A DNA stretch of 64,000 nucleotides, taken from positions 64,050,708 to 64,114,707 of the forward strand of contig CAMZMU010000040.1 in NCBI GenBank assembly GCA_947311845.1, given 5' to 3'. The notes under the pieces are model-generated. The model was not told where the DNA came from, did not search any database, and saw nothing but the letters and a program-made list of their open reading frames with translations. A program made the position numbers and the translations under genes. The stretch's first letter is position 1. Every line of letters begins with the position of its first letter. Origin of the DNA: Poa pratensis. Taxonomy: Eukaryota > Streptophyta > Magnoliopsida > Poales > Poaceae. This document shows positions 43,650 through 55,423 of this stretch, in pieces.

Positions 43650-44290
43650 TATAAATGTTCTTACCTTATAATACAGAGAAACTACTAAAATATATTTATT
43701 TATCAGACCATATACATTAGATCTCTCTATATTAAAATAGACTTGAACACACACGCGTTTATACACACACAAGACTAAACACTTTATAAATTATGTAAAA
43801 TCTGAAGAAAAAAATACATGGAGAACTTACATACAACAAAAAGTTTAAATTAGAAATTGGAATAATGTCATAAAGAATGATAAACTTAATATTAGCAACA
43901 TTCAAGTATGGTTTACTATGACAACTAATTGATTGAAAACTATACCCGTTAAGATTATAGTTCGATAAAACTAATATACAAATAAGTATAAATATATTTA
44001 TTTTAGTTCGCGTCGGTTACAAAAGTATATTTAGACCGACCTTGCGAACAGCACTAGCTTGAACGAGCAGATTACTTGAATGTCATTTTGTGCAACTTCT
44101 TATAATTACCGGTCTTAAGGAACATACTTAAAAAATATGTTTGGACCCTGCACCCGTAGATTGCCAACGGAGAGACTATCACGTCCGTCAGGTAGCATAA
44201 GTTGTTCAAACAGTCCATGGTTCCAATACAATGTCACATATATATGTGCTTAGATTAGGATGTATGCAACAATTAGTATTGGAGGGTGAA
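43650..44290. repeat. Duplicated block X, copy 2
   Basis: Collinear with 37480-38720. Shared anchors: ATCAGACCATATACATTAG (43706), AATATTAGCAACATTCAA (43890) and TTAGTATTGGAGGGTGAA (44272). It lacks the Stowaway insertion. Confidence 0.6.
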
Positions 44291-44504
44291 TGAAAAGTAA
44301 CAAATATAACAACAAAATTAATGGATCAAATCGACACAAATAATAGGTGGCTAGGTGCTTCATTCACTAAAAATAAGTACTCGCTTGAACTTTAAGTCCA
44401 TGTCCATGACCACAAAAACTTTGCTCGCGCAAACAAACTTTACAAGTAGGCATTCACCCCTCCTCTACAAGTAAAGCCGTTTACTGCTAGACACGGACGA
44501 CGCG

Positions 44505-44885
44505 CACCCGGGAGCACATGCTCCCGGTTTTTTCGAAAAAAATGTGAAAATTCAAAACATGTCGAAAAATTCCGAAAAAAATCATGCACGTACCTGAGCA
44601 TGTCACGCACCATCGTGTCAAATTTGGCGACGAAACGACGTCGCGGCCGCCCTGTGCAAAAATGACAAATCTCAGATCTGAAAATTCAAAAATTTGGATC
44701 TATTCTGTCAGAAATTTGTCATTTTTGCACAGGGCGGCCGCGATGTCGTTTCGTCGCCAAATTTGACACGATGGTGCGTGACATGCTCAGGTACGTGCAT
44801 GATTTTGTTAGAATTTTTTTGACAAGTTTTGAATTTTCAAAAAAAAATCGAAAAAAAGGGAGCATGTGCACCCGGGTGCACATGT
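44505..44885. mobile_element. Long near-perfect foldback element (about 380 bp)
   Basis: Arms 44583-44671 and 44711-44804 are complementary over almost 90 bp with one mismatch seen (GACGTCGC versus GACATCGC) plus small differences near the outer edge. They carry GTGTCAAATTTGGCGACGAA and GGCGGCCGC. Outer ends are GGGAGCACATGCTCCC on the left and GGGAGCATGTGCACCC on the right. The loop is about 40 bp. It is non-coding, of MITE or foldback class. Confidence 0.8.
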
Positions 44886-45321
44886 GAGTTTCCGGTTTAC
44901 TGCTATGCTATATTATCCAGCCTTGTTGATCAATGGTAAGACAGACACGTACCACGGATCCGTCGCCTCCCGATGCGTAGTACGTTCCCCGCCGCAACAA
45001 AAGAAACACGGACACAAATTGATCGGTCTGAGCGTGGTACCAAATGACAACAAAAACATGCTCGATCATGCATCCACAAACAAAAACATCATCGGACAAA
45101 TGCGCGGCCAAATTAATCCGCAAAGCAACACCACGTCGATCATCTACCTACATGCCCGAATATATCGATACAATTACACATACATAATGTCAGCATGTAC
45201 GGTTTGGAGTTGCACAACCTGCATATCGGAACAACCATATCATGGGCGACGGAAGGGAAAAAACGACATTCCCTTTGTTTCTCAAAAAAAAATGCATATA
45301 AATTTAGTAAAAAATAACATA

Positions 45322-45416
45322 CTCCCTCCAGTGCGTAATAACTGTCGTGAGAAATCAGCGCATGCAGCACAACTCGCTCGTATAACCTCCGACACTCTTT
45401 TCAGACGGGGGGAGTG
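45322..45416. mobile_element. Degenerate Stowaway-like MITE
   Basis: CTCCCTCCAGTGCGTAATAA at the left, CAGACGGGGGGAGTG at the right, with TA on both sides. The interior is poorly paired. Confidence 0.45.
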
Positions 45417-45556
45417 TAATAAATTCGATCGATCCTATAGATAAATATATGAACATTTAAAATATCAAATTAATATAAATAGACAGGCCATAAAATATAT
45501 TTGATGATACATTTATTAAAATTTGAAGAAAAATATCTAAAATTTGGTCAAAATTA

Positions 45557-45784
45557 GAGCATCTCCACCAGCACCCTCCAAAATTGAGTCCGGCACCCCC
45601 AGTTGAGACCCAATTGGGGGTGCCGGCCATGTGTCCGCCACATTGGGAGGTGCAGCCTACAACGGCGTCCGTCAAAAGCCAGCCCCAAACGGACCGAAAA
45701 TTTGAGCAAATGATCAAGCACCTCATGGGCACGGAACCGCCGTCGCTTCAAGTTCGCATTGCGTGGGAGTCAGCGTTTAAAGAG
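45557..45784. mobile_element. Harbinger-like left end fragment
   Basis: TTA then GAGCATCTCCACCAGCACCC, followed by GGGGGTGCCGGCC-type subterminal sequence. No right end was seen before duplicated block Y2. Confidence 0.5.
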
Positions 45785-46655
45785 GAGGAGACTGAGGTCC
45801 AACTGCGGAGGATCTAACCCACTTTACTAAACAAGAATGGCAACATCTCATGGACCAACTAAAAAAGGGCAAAGAAAGCCGCGGTGATTCCTATTTTGCA
45901 CACGTTGCCCGCTTATCACCGATTCACGCACCCCCGTGCACGTCGCCCTCCCCACGTCGCTATTGTTGGGCCGGCCCACCATTCGATATGGATGCGGCGG
46001 AGATGGAAGCACCGGAGAGAAGCAGAGGGATGGGGAAGGTGACGCGTCATGGCCGGGACGACCTCGCCGGAGACGGTGACGACGCGATTGGCCATTGCGT
46101 TGCCGGTGGAGTAGCAACTGAACTAGGCGTTGCAGTGCGGGGGTTCGTTGTCGCCAGAGAAGAGGGGGGAGTGGGGTTTAGAGGGGAAGGCCGGGGAGGC
46201 GTCGGACCGGTGGTGGGCCGTGGTTGGAGGACGGCGGGGCAGCGAGTGTAGTGGTGCCTTCCGCGGGCGGCAGGAGCAGGCCGTCTAGCTGACTTTGGAG
46301 GCAGGGGGTCAAGGGTGGAGGCGAGTGGTCGGGGTGAGGAGGACGATGATTGCGGGGAAAGACGCTCAGCTGGGCCCCACCTATGTTGTTGTCCCTGCAG
46401 GCGTCAACGCGCTGAGTCGACGCGTGAAGCGTAGAACTAGGACCTCCCCAAAGCTGTATCTTAACCTCAGACCATACTAAAGGCTGGGAACTCGGTTTGC
46501 TCCAAACGAAACCTTTAGAAGCATGGATCATCTTATCTTCTAATTTCCCGCTTAAAAAAATCTTACCCTCTAATTTCGTTTTATCTGTTCCACCACCAGT
46601 TTGGTGCCCCTCCTTCTTTTTTTTTTCATTATGTCAGAAAAGAAACACGTAAATG
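45785..46655. repeat. Duplicated block Y, copy 2 (with GC-rich insert)
   Basis: Matches 42760-43040 at both ends (GAGGTCCAACTGCGGAGGATCT; CTTAACCTCAGACCATACTA; TTCCACCACCAGTTTGGTGC). A GC-rich stretch at 45900-46430 interrupts it; ORFs there on both strands have no recognisable domain. Confidence 0.6.
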
Positions 46656-46687
46656 CATCTTTGCACAGCAGAGAAACGCGAAGACTT

Positions 46688-46979
46688 GGGGCTTCTTTAA
46701 TTCATAGGATAGAAAATGTATAGGAGTAGGAAATTTGTATGATTGGAATGTCATGTCCACATGAATCCTATGGATAGAGGAAGTCTCTTTGATTGTAGTA
46801 AAGATATTTTTCATGAGGCATAAGCTGATAAGCTCATGCTTTGCTATAGGATTTGTATTACAAGATTCGTACATAAATATGTCCTATGAGATATGATCCT
46901 ATGAATCAAACACATTTGTATAGAAAAATTTCCCTACAAGAATCCTACAGTATGATACTTCCGATTTAAAGGGTCCCTT
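46688..46979. mobile_element. MITE-like element (about 290 bp)
   Basis: The left GGGGCTTCTTTAATTCATAG and the complement of the right end (GGGACCCTTTAAATCGG) are imperfect inverted repeats. Internal ATTCATAGGAT / ATCCTATGAAT motifs occur in both orientations. The class is uncertain (hAT-like or other). Confidence 0.5.
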
Positions 46980-48710
46980 AGTCAAATTACCAGACTATAG
47001 GAAGGCGTTGCGGTTCAGGGGAAACTTTTTTTCAAATTGGTTTCGTTGGAAATGGGCACTGTTGATCCAGAAAAAAGCAGCACCATCTGGCTGCGCGCAC
47101 GCATGGCATCGCATCAATATTTAGTACGTATTTACTCATATCTTTTTTTTGACACATCCAAACCTCCGTATATTCAGCCGTCCACATACACAGTACACAG
47201 ACAAAATACGAAGAAAGTACAGTACGAAGGGGAAGGATCCAGAAGCTTCGAGCACTTCACCGCCGCCGTCGCCGGAGACGAGGGGAACCAGCCGCCGTCT
47301 TGCCGCTTCCAGGGAAAACATTGCCCTATGAGAGACGCCGCCGTGACCGTCCGCCGCGCCGCGGCGGAGCTGTTGTCGATGATCGACCCGGGCGAGCGCC
47401 CCCCTAGCCCCTCCGGTCCACCATGCCTCGGCCGCCCTCGTCGCCGTTGCCGGAAGGAGAAGAAGAGCTCGGCGAGCCCACGGATCCGCCCGCGGCCCCA
47501 GCCACCAGATCCGTCGCCTCGGATCCAGCCTGGGGTCGGGGAAGACGCGCACGGCAGCCCCCAGGGGCTGCGAGCACGAAGGAGACGGCCGCTCCACGGC
47601 GAGGCTCCGAAGAACACCGCCGGCGAAGGGGAGGAGCGCCGCCACCAAAACCACCACCACCAGCCGCACCCCCGCCTCCAGAGCGCCGCCGGCAACGAGC
47701 CCAGCTAACCCTACACTATGTACACACCGAGATCCGGCGTTCCCCCACCCTCCCGCTGCCGAAGCAGCCGGCGGAGGGGAGGAAACAGCCGGATCCGCGG
47801 CGGCGAGGTGGGTTGACCCGGCGGGTTTCAGAAAATCGCCTCTCCTCTTAGGGACGAAGGAGAGGAGACGGGCGCGACCCGTCTGTCTCCAATGTGTCGT
47901 ATTTACTCATATCGCCGGGGCCGGCCGCCGCCACCGACGCGCGTATAGTATGCGCCTACGCGGTGGCGCCGCAGCGTGTAACGTGTAGTGAGCGTAGTAG
48001 TAGCACTAGCGCATGCAGAAATTTAATTTGAGGAACATGCAAACAGTGCGTGCGTTGCTCTGGGCACGGGATCCAACGCGGCTGCCGTTTGTGTCCCTGT
48101 GCCGCGCCACGCACGGGAGGTGTAGGCGTAGCATCGTGCCTGCTTGCATGGGACATCACATCATGCTCGTCGTCAATGCTCCTTCTTGCATTCTCCCCGT
48201 GCAATAAAATACTCCTCAGTAACTGCTTCTTACATTCTCCTCAGTCAGTAATTGCTCCTGTTCCTCACCCTTTGCCTGAATGGGCCGAGGAGTAGTTACT
48301 GCGCGCTCGTGCTCGCAGTTCAATTCGCAGGCACATAGGCTTGGGATGCTTCAGAGAGGGAAGGCATGCAGGGATCTGTCAGACTCCATGTGTAGACCAT
48401 CTTTTTGTATCCTCTCAAGTATTCTACGAACTGAATTCTCTTCAGCTAATGATTTACGTACTCCTCTACGTACGTACTCCAGCAGCCGATTGTAAATTCT
48501 GTGTCGTACTACTACACAGAAATCTCCAGCCAAAGGGCCTTGCTGCATAGCTCCAGTACGCGTCGTGGCGCCACTGCTGCACATGCACGTCGTCCGTCCA
48601 CTGCGTGCGGCTTGGAGATCTTCCGTTACGGGCCAGCACATCAGCTTTTCGGTTGTCGGGTCACCCTGAACAGCATCGCGTGTCGGCAGTAGTAGCGCGG
48701 TCGTGTAATT
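46980..48710. other. Unannotated region with a GC-rich block
   Basis: 47230-47900 is GC-rich and open in several frames on both strands (plus: RDAAVTVRRAAAELLSMIDP), with a repeated GGAGAGGAGA motif near 47860. No known domain; it resembles leader/LTR-type sequence of a retroelement. 47910-48710 shows nothing that I recognise. Confidence 0.35.
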
Positions 48711-50480
48711 CAACCGGTGATTTTTTTTTTTCTTTTTTGAAGGAAAAACATTTCAAGTTCTGTGTTCCTCTTAGTCTCTCATTTTGTTCTATTTTTCGTT
48801 GTTGATTTCCTTCGATCTATGAGGATCCACGGCGAGAGACGGAGGGATTTTGTGTATGTTTTAGTTGATTTTCGTTAGATGTGCGACGGCGCTTTTGCTT
48901 TTGAAGGGCGATGTGTAGGGAGCAGAACGGGTTGAGCTCTTATACGATTTTTTGCAGATGCGTGGTGTTCGTCCCGTCCGTTAGGGTTATACCATAGGTA
49001 GTGATGATATGATAATAGGTAGTGATGCTATAACTTCAAGGCTTTGGCTATAACGCAGACAAGCACTGCTTTTAGTTCATTCTATGTGATATTTAGGATT
49101 AGGAGGGGTCAAGTGGGAGGGGTTTGATTTAATTGCTAGTTGGTATCCTCATCTTAGTGCTCGAATTTTTTCTTTGGTATTACTATATGCTGCTGGTTAG
49201 GTTTAGATTTTTGGTGCTGGTAATAATATTCCTTTATTTGGTCTTTCCTTTTTTGTCAAATCCATGCTCTTGTCTTTGTGTTGTGCAATATTTAACTTGT
49301 TCATCCAAACTTGGTTATGCTAGTTGCGACTACTTGGAAGTATGCGCTGTCTGATTTTCCTCCATCCTGATGTGCTTCTACATATATATGTTGGTTGAGG
49401 TCTTCTTTTGGTATGACAAATCCTTTTTGTTACCGACCATAATGGCGTGTGGACATTCTCGTGCAGTACTAATAATAGATATCTGCTTTCTTTGTTGGGG
49501 TGCCCTCATTGTAGCTTTAACTTTTGAAATCTGGTATAGTTATCTTCATACTTGATGCGTGGCCATGTGTATGCGATGTGTTTTCTAGGTAGGTTCTTTT
49601 TTTAGCGTGTCTAGTATAGTACTGGACAAATCATTAGTATGGTCTAAAACTATAGTTCCATCTGTTCCTCATGTTCCCTTTTTCAACTTTTGTTCTTTTT
49701 CCATGTTAGGCATTACATAACATATCTCTAGCAAGTAATTTTTTTTATGGGGGAATACTTTGCATTTTAATCTTGTTTATGTTTTTTTCAGAAGTAATTC
49801 ACTGATTTACTGATTGTTTGGTTTTCAGACACAAGTCCAAATCAGTCACATTCTATAAGGACATGGTCAATGCCATTTTTGGATTTGGCTATGGTCGGAG
49901 GCCTTTTGTTTTCGGTAGTAGTGTTCCAGCTGTAATAACCGAGGTTGAAATGCTACAAGATGGTAATGGCATACAAGATGTCAACCTTCAGGTCTCATCA
50001 ATTTATAGGACGCAGATCGTAATTCTGAAGTACAGGATGGTAATGGCATACAAGATGTTTCATTCGGTTCACAATAAGGTTGACATAACGAAGCTAGAGG
50101 TTACCAAGAAGAAAAAGAAGATGTAATTTCCATCTTTTTGTGTTTGACGAGACCTGAAGTAGGGTGGAGGTGGTTGGTTGTTCATATGAAAGTAGTAGTA
50201 CGAGACATAATATTGGTTCTATCTAGTCTTATAGATGCCCGTTTCATCTTTTTTAATCGAGTACTTTTGCCGGATAACTTGTCAATGCTTTTGGTTTTTG
50301 TAATCACAAATTTGATTTCGACATATGCTGCTGTTAACTGCTTCTGAGATAGAATATCATTCTATCGATGTACCTAATTCTGAACCTATCTGGTCAGCAT
50401 GGTGATCATGATAGCTGTAACATTTTTTGTTCATCGTTTACTTTTTCCTAGTGAACATTCCGTAAGGGTAACAAATTAAA
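48711..50480 (+). other. Unassigned region with a small open frame
   Basis: T-rich intron-like sequence. A frame at 49828-50126 follows a good acceptor (TTGGTTTTCAG|ACACAAG near 49829) and reads YKDMVNAIFGFGYGRRPFVF, then KLEVTKKKKKM and stop. A 26-bp segment (CAAGATGGTAATGGCATACA...) is duplicated at 49956-49981 and 50033-50058. I do not recognise the protein; it could be a captured or relic exon. Confidence 0.35.
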
Positions 50481-50619
50481 CGGTTTCATCGTTTTCATTG
50501 TTTCATCGTTTATTTTATTTTCTGTTTCTGTTTCGTTTTCTTTTCTATTTCTATTTCTATTTATTCTATTTATTTTCTTTTTTCTTTTTTTCTTTTCTTA
50601 TGGTTTTTGACAATTGTCT

Positions 50620-52112
50620 AATTTTTTAAAATGGTTCCATTTTGAAAATAGTTCCAAATTAAAAAATGGTTCCATTTTAAAAATGGTTCCAAATTTGAAA
50701 TTTGTTCATTTTTGAAAATGTTTCCAATTTAAAAAATGGTTCCAACTTAGAAATGGTTCCAAATTTGAAAATTGTTCATTTTTGAAAATGGTTCCAATTT
50801 AAAAAATGGATCCATTTTGAAAATGGTTCCAACTCAAAAATGGTGCCGAATTTAAAATGGTTCCAAATTAAAAATGGTTCCCAATTTGAAAATTGTTCAT
50901 TTTTTAAATGGTTCCAAATTTAAAAATGGTTCCATTTTGAAAATGGTTCAAATTTAAAAATGGTTCCAAGTTTAAAAATGGTTACAAATTTGAAATTTGT
51001 TCATTTTTAAAAATGGTTCCAATTTAAAAAATGGTTCCATTTTGAAAATGGTTCCAACTTAAAAATGGTGCCGAATTTAAAATGGTTCCAAATTAAAAAT
51101 GGTTCCATTTTTGAAAATTGTTCATTTTTTAAAATGGTTCCAATTTAAAAATGGTTCCAAATTTGAAATTTGTTCATTTTTGAAAATGGTTTCAATTTTA
51201 AAAATGGTTCCATTTTGAAAATGGTTCCAACTTAAAAATGGTGCCGAATTTAAAATGGTTCCAAATTAAAAATGGTTCGAAATTTGAAATTGTTCATTTT
51301 TAAAATGGTTCCATTTTAAAAATGGTTCCAAATTTAAAAATGGTTCCAAATTTGAAATTTGTTCATTTTTGAAAATGGTTTCAATTTTAAAAATGGTTCC
51401 AACTTAAAAATGGTGCCGAATTTAAAATGGTTCCAAATTAAAAATGGTTCGAAATTTGAAATTGTTCATTTTTGAAAATGGTTCCAATTTAAAAAATGGA
51501 TCCATTTTGAAAATGGTTCCAACTCAAAAATGGTGCTGAATTTAAAATGGTTTCCAATTTGAAAATTGTTCATTTTTTAAAAATGGTTCCAAATTGGAAA
51601 TTTGTTCATTTTTGAAAATGGTTCCAATTTAAAAAATGGTTCAATTTTGAAAATGGTTCCAACTTAAAAATGGTGCCGAATTTAAAATGGTTCCAAATTA
51701 AAAATGGTTCCAAATTTGAAATTGTTCATTTTTTAGAATGGTTCCATTTTGAAAATGGTTCCAATTTAAAAAATGGATCCATTTTGAAAATGGTTCCAAC
51801 TCAAAAATGGTGCCGAATTTAAAATGGTTCCAAATTAAAAATGGTTCCAAACTAAAAAATGGTTCCCAATTTGAAAATTGTTCAGTTTTTAAAATGGTTC
51901 CATTTCGAAAATGGTTCCAAATTAAAAATGGTTCCATTTTTAAAATGGTTCCAAATTAAAAATGGTTCCAAATTTGAAATTTATTCATTTTTTATAATGG
52001 TTCCAATTTAAAAAATGGTTCCAAATTTGAAATTTGTTCATTTTTGAAAATGGTTCCATTTTGAAATGTCCCAACTTAAAAATGGTGCCGAATTTAAAAT
52101 GGTTCCAAATTC
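50620..52112. repeat. Minisatellite array 2, AAAATGGTTCC units (1.5 kb)
   Basis: About 75-85 units of 17-20 bp of the same type as at 41895. Units are arranged in a higher-order pattern of about 150-190 bp ending in TTGAAATTTGTTCATTTTTG, with recurrent AAAATGGTGCCGAATTT variants. The T/C-rich tract before it (50480-50610) parallels the one before array 1. Minus-strand ORFs made of EPFSxLEPF-type repeats are artefacts. Confidence 0.9.
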
Positions 52113-54170
52113 AAAGGAGCGCTAACGGGGCCCCAAAGGAGCTCCCCCAACAGAGCCACCTATTATCCTCAAAACAAAAAACAAAAAAACAGAGCCGTTC
52201 GTCCCACCGTCAACGAACGATGAGCCCTACAGTTTGGGATACTAGTATCCACGGAGGACCACGTGCTTACGAGAAGCAACCCCACTTACCTTGCATCAAG
52301 GATCTCTCATCAATGCGTAGAGGTCGGGCAGGCAGGACGGAGCCTAGCTGCCGGCCGTCTCAATTCATCCCGTATATATGTTGCAACTCGATGAGAGAGG
52401 CAGCGGCCGGCCGGCCTCTAGTCCATAACTACACGTATCTATATCGACTGCATGGTCGTTGGATCAGTACAGCTCCGATTGTCCCCCGTGTACAGTAGAG
52501 GCGATAGGCCCATGATCATCGACGGTAGCAGCAAGAAAACAGCCAGGTCCAATTACGAGACCATCATGAGGATCTGCGAGCACGCGCGTTTGCTTACCAA
52601 GCTCGTTGCGTGCACGCACAGAGCCACTTACGAGGTAATCATACCATAACCATCGATCTGCTTATGGTTGCAAGTGGGACCGTCAGTCCCGCGTCCCATC
52701 CCACCGTACTGCACCCAATTATCCCGCTAACAACAACCGCTTATCCCGTACGGGATTCAACGGGACGAGCCCAATTAGCCCAAATATCCCGACACATCGA
52801 AGCAGAGGCGGGCCGTGTCTTTTTCGGCAAAAGGGCATCACGCACGCGCCAGCCGCCGACGAAGACGCTGCACTGTATCATGCGTCGAGGGGCGTGCCGT
52901 CGTCGACCCTGACTGCAGCAGCTCTGCTCTGCTCTGCTCGCCGAAGGGAGACCTGCATGGTCGCTACCGGCCTCGCCTCGCCTCGGTGCCGGTGCCGTCC
53001 ACCTACTCTTGCCATGTGTATGGCTGGCCGAGGAGGTTTGAGGCCTTGAAGGCTGGACACTGCTGCATGTATCTACAGTGTTTCGCTGCATACATGGCCG
53101 AGGACTGCTGGCTGACAGGAACGCAACGCTGTGGGTGCAGCTAGCACGAGCGAGGGCTACTGCTCCTTCTTACGCTACGTATAGGGGAATCTCGTAGATA
53201 CAGAGCCCTGTACACTCGTCGTATTCTACTCTACATATGAGAAGGGCATCCAGTGCCCTAATCAAACGCACCTACACTACACTACACCAATGAACTTGGG
53301 CAATGGAAGTGGCCGGACCGACGGACATGTCTCCTGCTGCTGCCAATTGATATTTGCAGAGATTTCTGCTACTGTAGATGCCCGGCCGCTCGCTCTCTCC
53401 GTCCGTGACGATGCAAAAAGCCAGGCGAAGGTGGGAGCCCGGCGTCAATGGGCTTTCCTCGTTCATTCAAATGTAAAAGGCGCCGGTCTATGTTTTTGGC
53501 CGGGAATCCTAGTATCGTACGTACGGTGCATCGGTGCTTCCTTGTTCCCAACTGCTTGTCTTCTCGCCACAATGGCTGGGTGGTCGAAAAGCTGAGTTTT
53601 TGCTGCATTGCTTGTAGGAACGCGAAAGTACGTACCATCAGGAAAATCCTTGATGATGAGCATTTGGACCAGTTGATCCATCCAGGTCGATCCGTCTAGT
53701 CAATCGCGATGCTGTCTTAGGTTTGTTGCAGCTAGCAGATCTCCTAGCGAGAAAGTGAGCTCGACATCATGGGTTGCTCGGGAGCCGACAGGCCCTGGAG
53801 GACAAGTTTGCTTCAAGTAGCACCAATGCACCATGTGCCATCTGCCCAGGATCGTAGCCGTTAATTTAGGCACCCAAAATGAATTTTTTCTGCCTCTAGT
53901 TACTATTCTGCTTTTGCACCTTACACAAAACTGAATAACCAAAATAATAAGTATGTTTCAGCTTCTAGTGCTCTCATCTACTTTTACAGTGTGCCATCCG
54001 AATTACCTGAAAATTACTTCAAACCAAGTAAAATGGAATCCAAAAATATAGAAAACAAATAGTTCGTCATTGGTACAACATGATGATCATCAATCACACA
54101 CAACGTTCATCAATCAACTCACAAGTTTACCGAAATCAAAATAGGAAACGTAGAAGTAGAACCAATGATC
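52113..54170. other. Unannotated region
   Basis: Mixed composition. Several ORFs of 60-150 codons on both strands lack domains, ATG context or splice signals that I would trust. Confidence 0.35.
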
Positions 54171-54174
54171 TTTT

Positions 54175-54630
54175 TTACAATTCCAAATTCATTGCTTCAA
54201 GCGGAGATCTTTTTAAAACTTTTTGACCAGTCTCGGTACCTGGAATGTCATGCATGGTGAATTTAAAATGAACAATTTTGATGTGGTCTTCTCCCCAAAA
54301 AGGATGCACCACTCTACTCATGATGTCATGAGTGTGATTAAACTCTTCGCCACGGTCATCCTCGAAGATAATGTTGTGCAAGATCGCACAAGCTGTGATA
54401 ATCCTAGAAGACGTCTTGTTGGACCTGAAACTGAGTCAATTATCACACAATAACAGGCTTGCAAAAAATCGATTGTCCTCTCCACATTCTTCTTATCTGT
54501 TTTAGAATTACGAAACAAAATTATTTGTTAATTGGGGATGACAATTGGCTTGACAAACATTACTCACTTTGGGTAAATCTCATCCGCAAGGTAATAGCCC
54601 ATGTTGCATATGTGCTCCTTTGACTAAAAT
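54175..54630 (-). pseudogene. PIF/Harbinger transposase C-terminal fragment
   Basis: The minus strand reads GYYLADEIYPK (near 54595-54560), KKNVERTIDFLQACY (DDE Glu region) and LHNIIFEDDRGEEFNHTHD, then HPFWGEDHIKIV. This is the end of a Harbinger DDE transposase, with frameshifts between blocks. It is of a different subfamily from the copy at 4500-5685. Confidence 0.7.
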
Positions 54631-54687
54631 TCCATTCTAGTGATTGGTGGAGCACACTGATTTCAATAGATGGATAGCGACGATTAG

Positions 54688-55200
54688 ATGATGGCCCGCG
54701 TGTTGATTAACGTGCTGCAACGCTCTCCGCTAATTGTGAAGCTTGTTGAAGGCCATGCTCTCGCACTCAACTATGAGATCAATGGTCGCCACTACGACAA
54801 AGGGTACTACGCACCTAGTCGATGGAATCTATCCAAAGTGGGCCACATTTGTCAAGACAATCTCCAATCCTCTAGGCAACAAAGTTTGTTGGTTTGCCTC
54901 TAAAAAGAGAGTGCGGGGAATGATGCAGGTATTTGGAGTGCTTCAATCTCGGCTTGCTCTTATCCGGTACCCGTTCAGTGTCGAACGAGCAGATGTGGGA
55001 GGTTATAACCACATGATCATCGAGAGTGCCTGCACGAATCCAGTGCACGATCATATCTTCCGTTCGACTTTCAGGATCCTATCGCCAATGTTGATCACAA
55101 GTTGCCGGCAGATCTTACTGATTATCTCAGTATTCATCGTCAACTTCAAAATGATATAGCCGAACATTTATGTACGAGCAGCGGCAGCTTTGGGAGAGTA
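54688..55200 (+). pseudogene. PIF/Harbinger transposase C-terminal fragment, opposite orientation
   Basis: The plus strand reads [19 protein letters not shown], then in the next frame [33 protein letters not shown] and NHMIIESACTNPVHDH. Several frameshifts. It closely resembles the transposase at 4500-5685. The element's right end, GTGGAGATGCTC with TAA (55421-55423), lies at 55420. Confidence 0.75.
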
Positions 55201-55408
55201 ATATGAATACGTTATTTTTTATTATTGTGAAACTTTATTTTATGTGTTGAAAACTATGTAACTTTCAGATCATTTGATCTGTATTTACCAAAAGAAGGTC
55301 CTATTGGTGCCGCGAGTGAGGAGGGCGCCCACAATAACTCGCGCCATGTTTGGACGGCCCATAAAATTTGTTTGGCGTGACAGCCCGAACAGGTTATAAG
55401 GGTCGCGA

Positions 55409-55420
55409 GTGGAGATGCTC
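55409..55420 (+). other. Right terminal repeat of a Harbinger element
   Basis: GTGGAGATGCTC followed by TAA. It pairs in orientation with the plus-strand transposase fragment upstream; the left end was not found. Confidence 0.55.
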
Positions 55421-55423
55421 TAA

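Noticed and set aside
50620..52112. CRISPR-like array or repeat protein gene
   Set aside because: Units are contiguous and degenerate without spacers, and the repeat-peptide ORFs vary in frame; it is a minisatellite in a plant genome.
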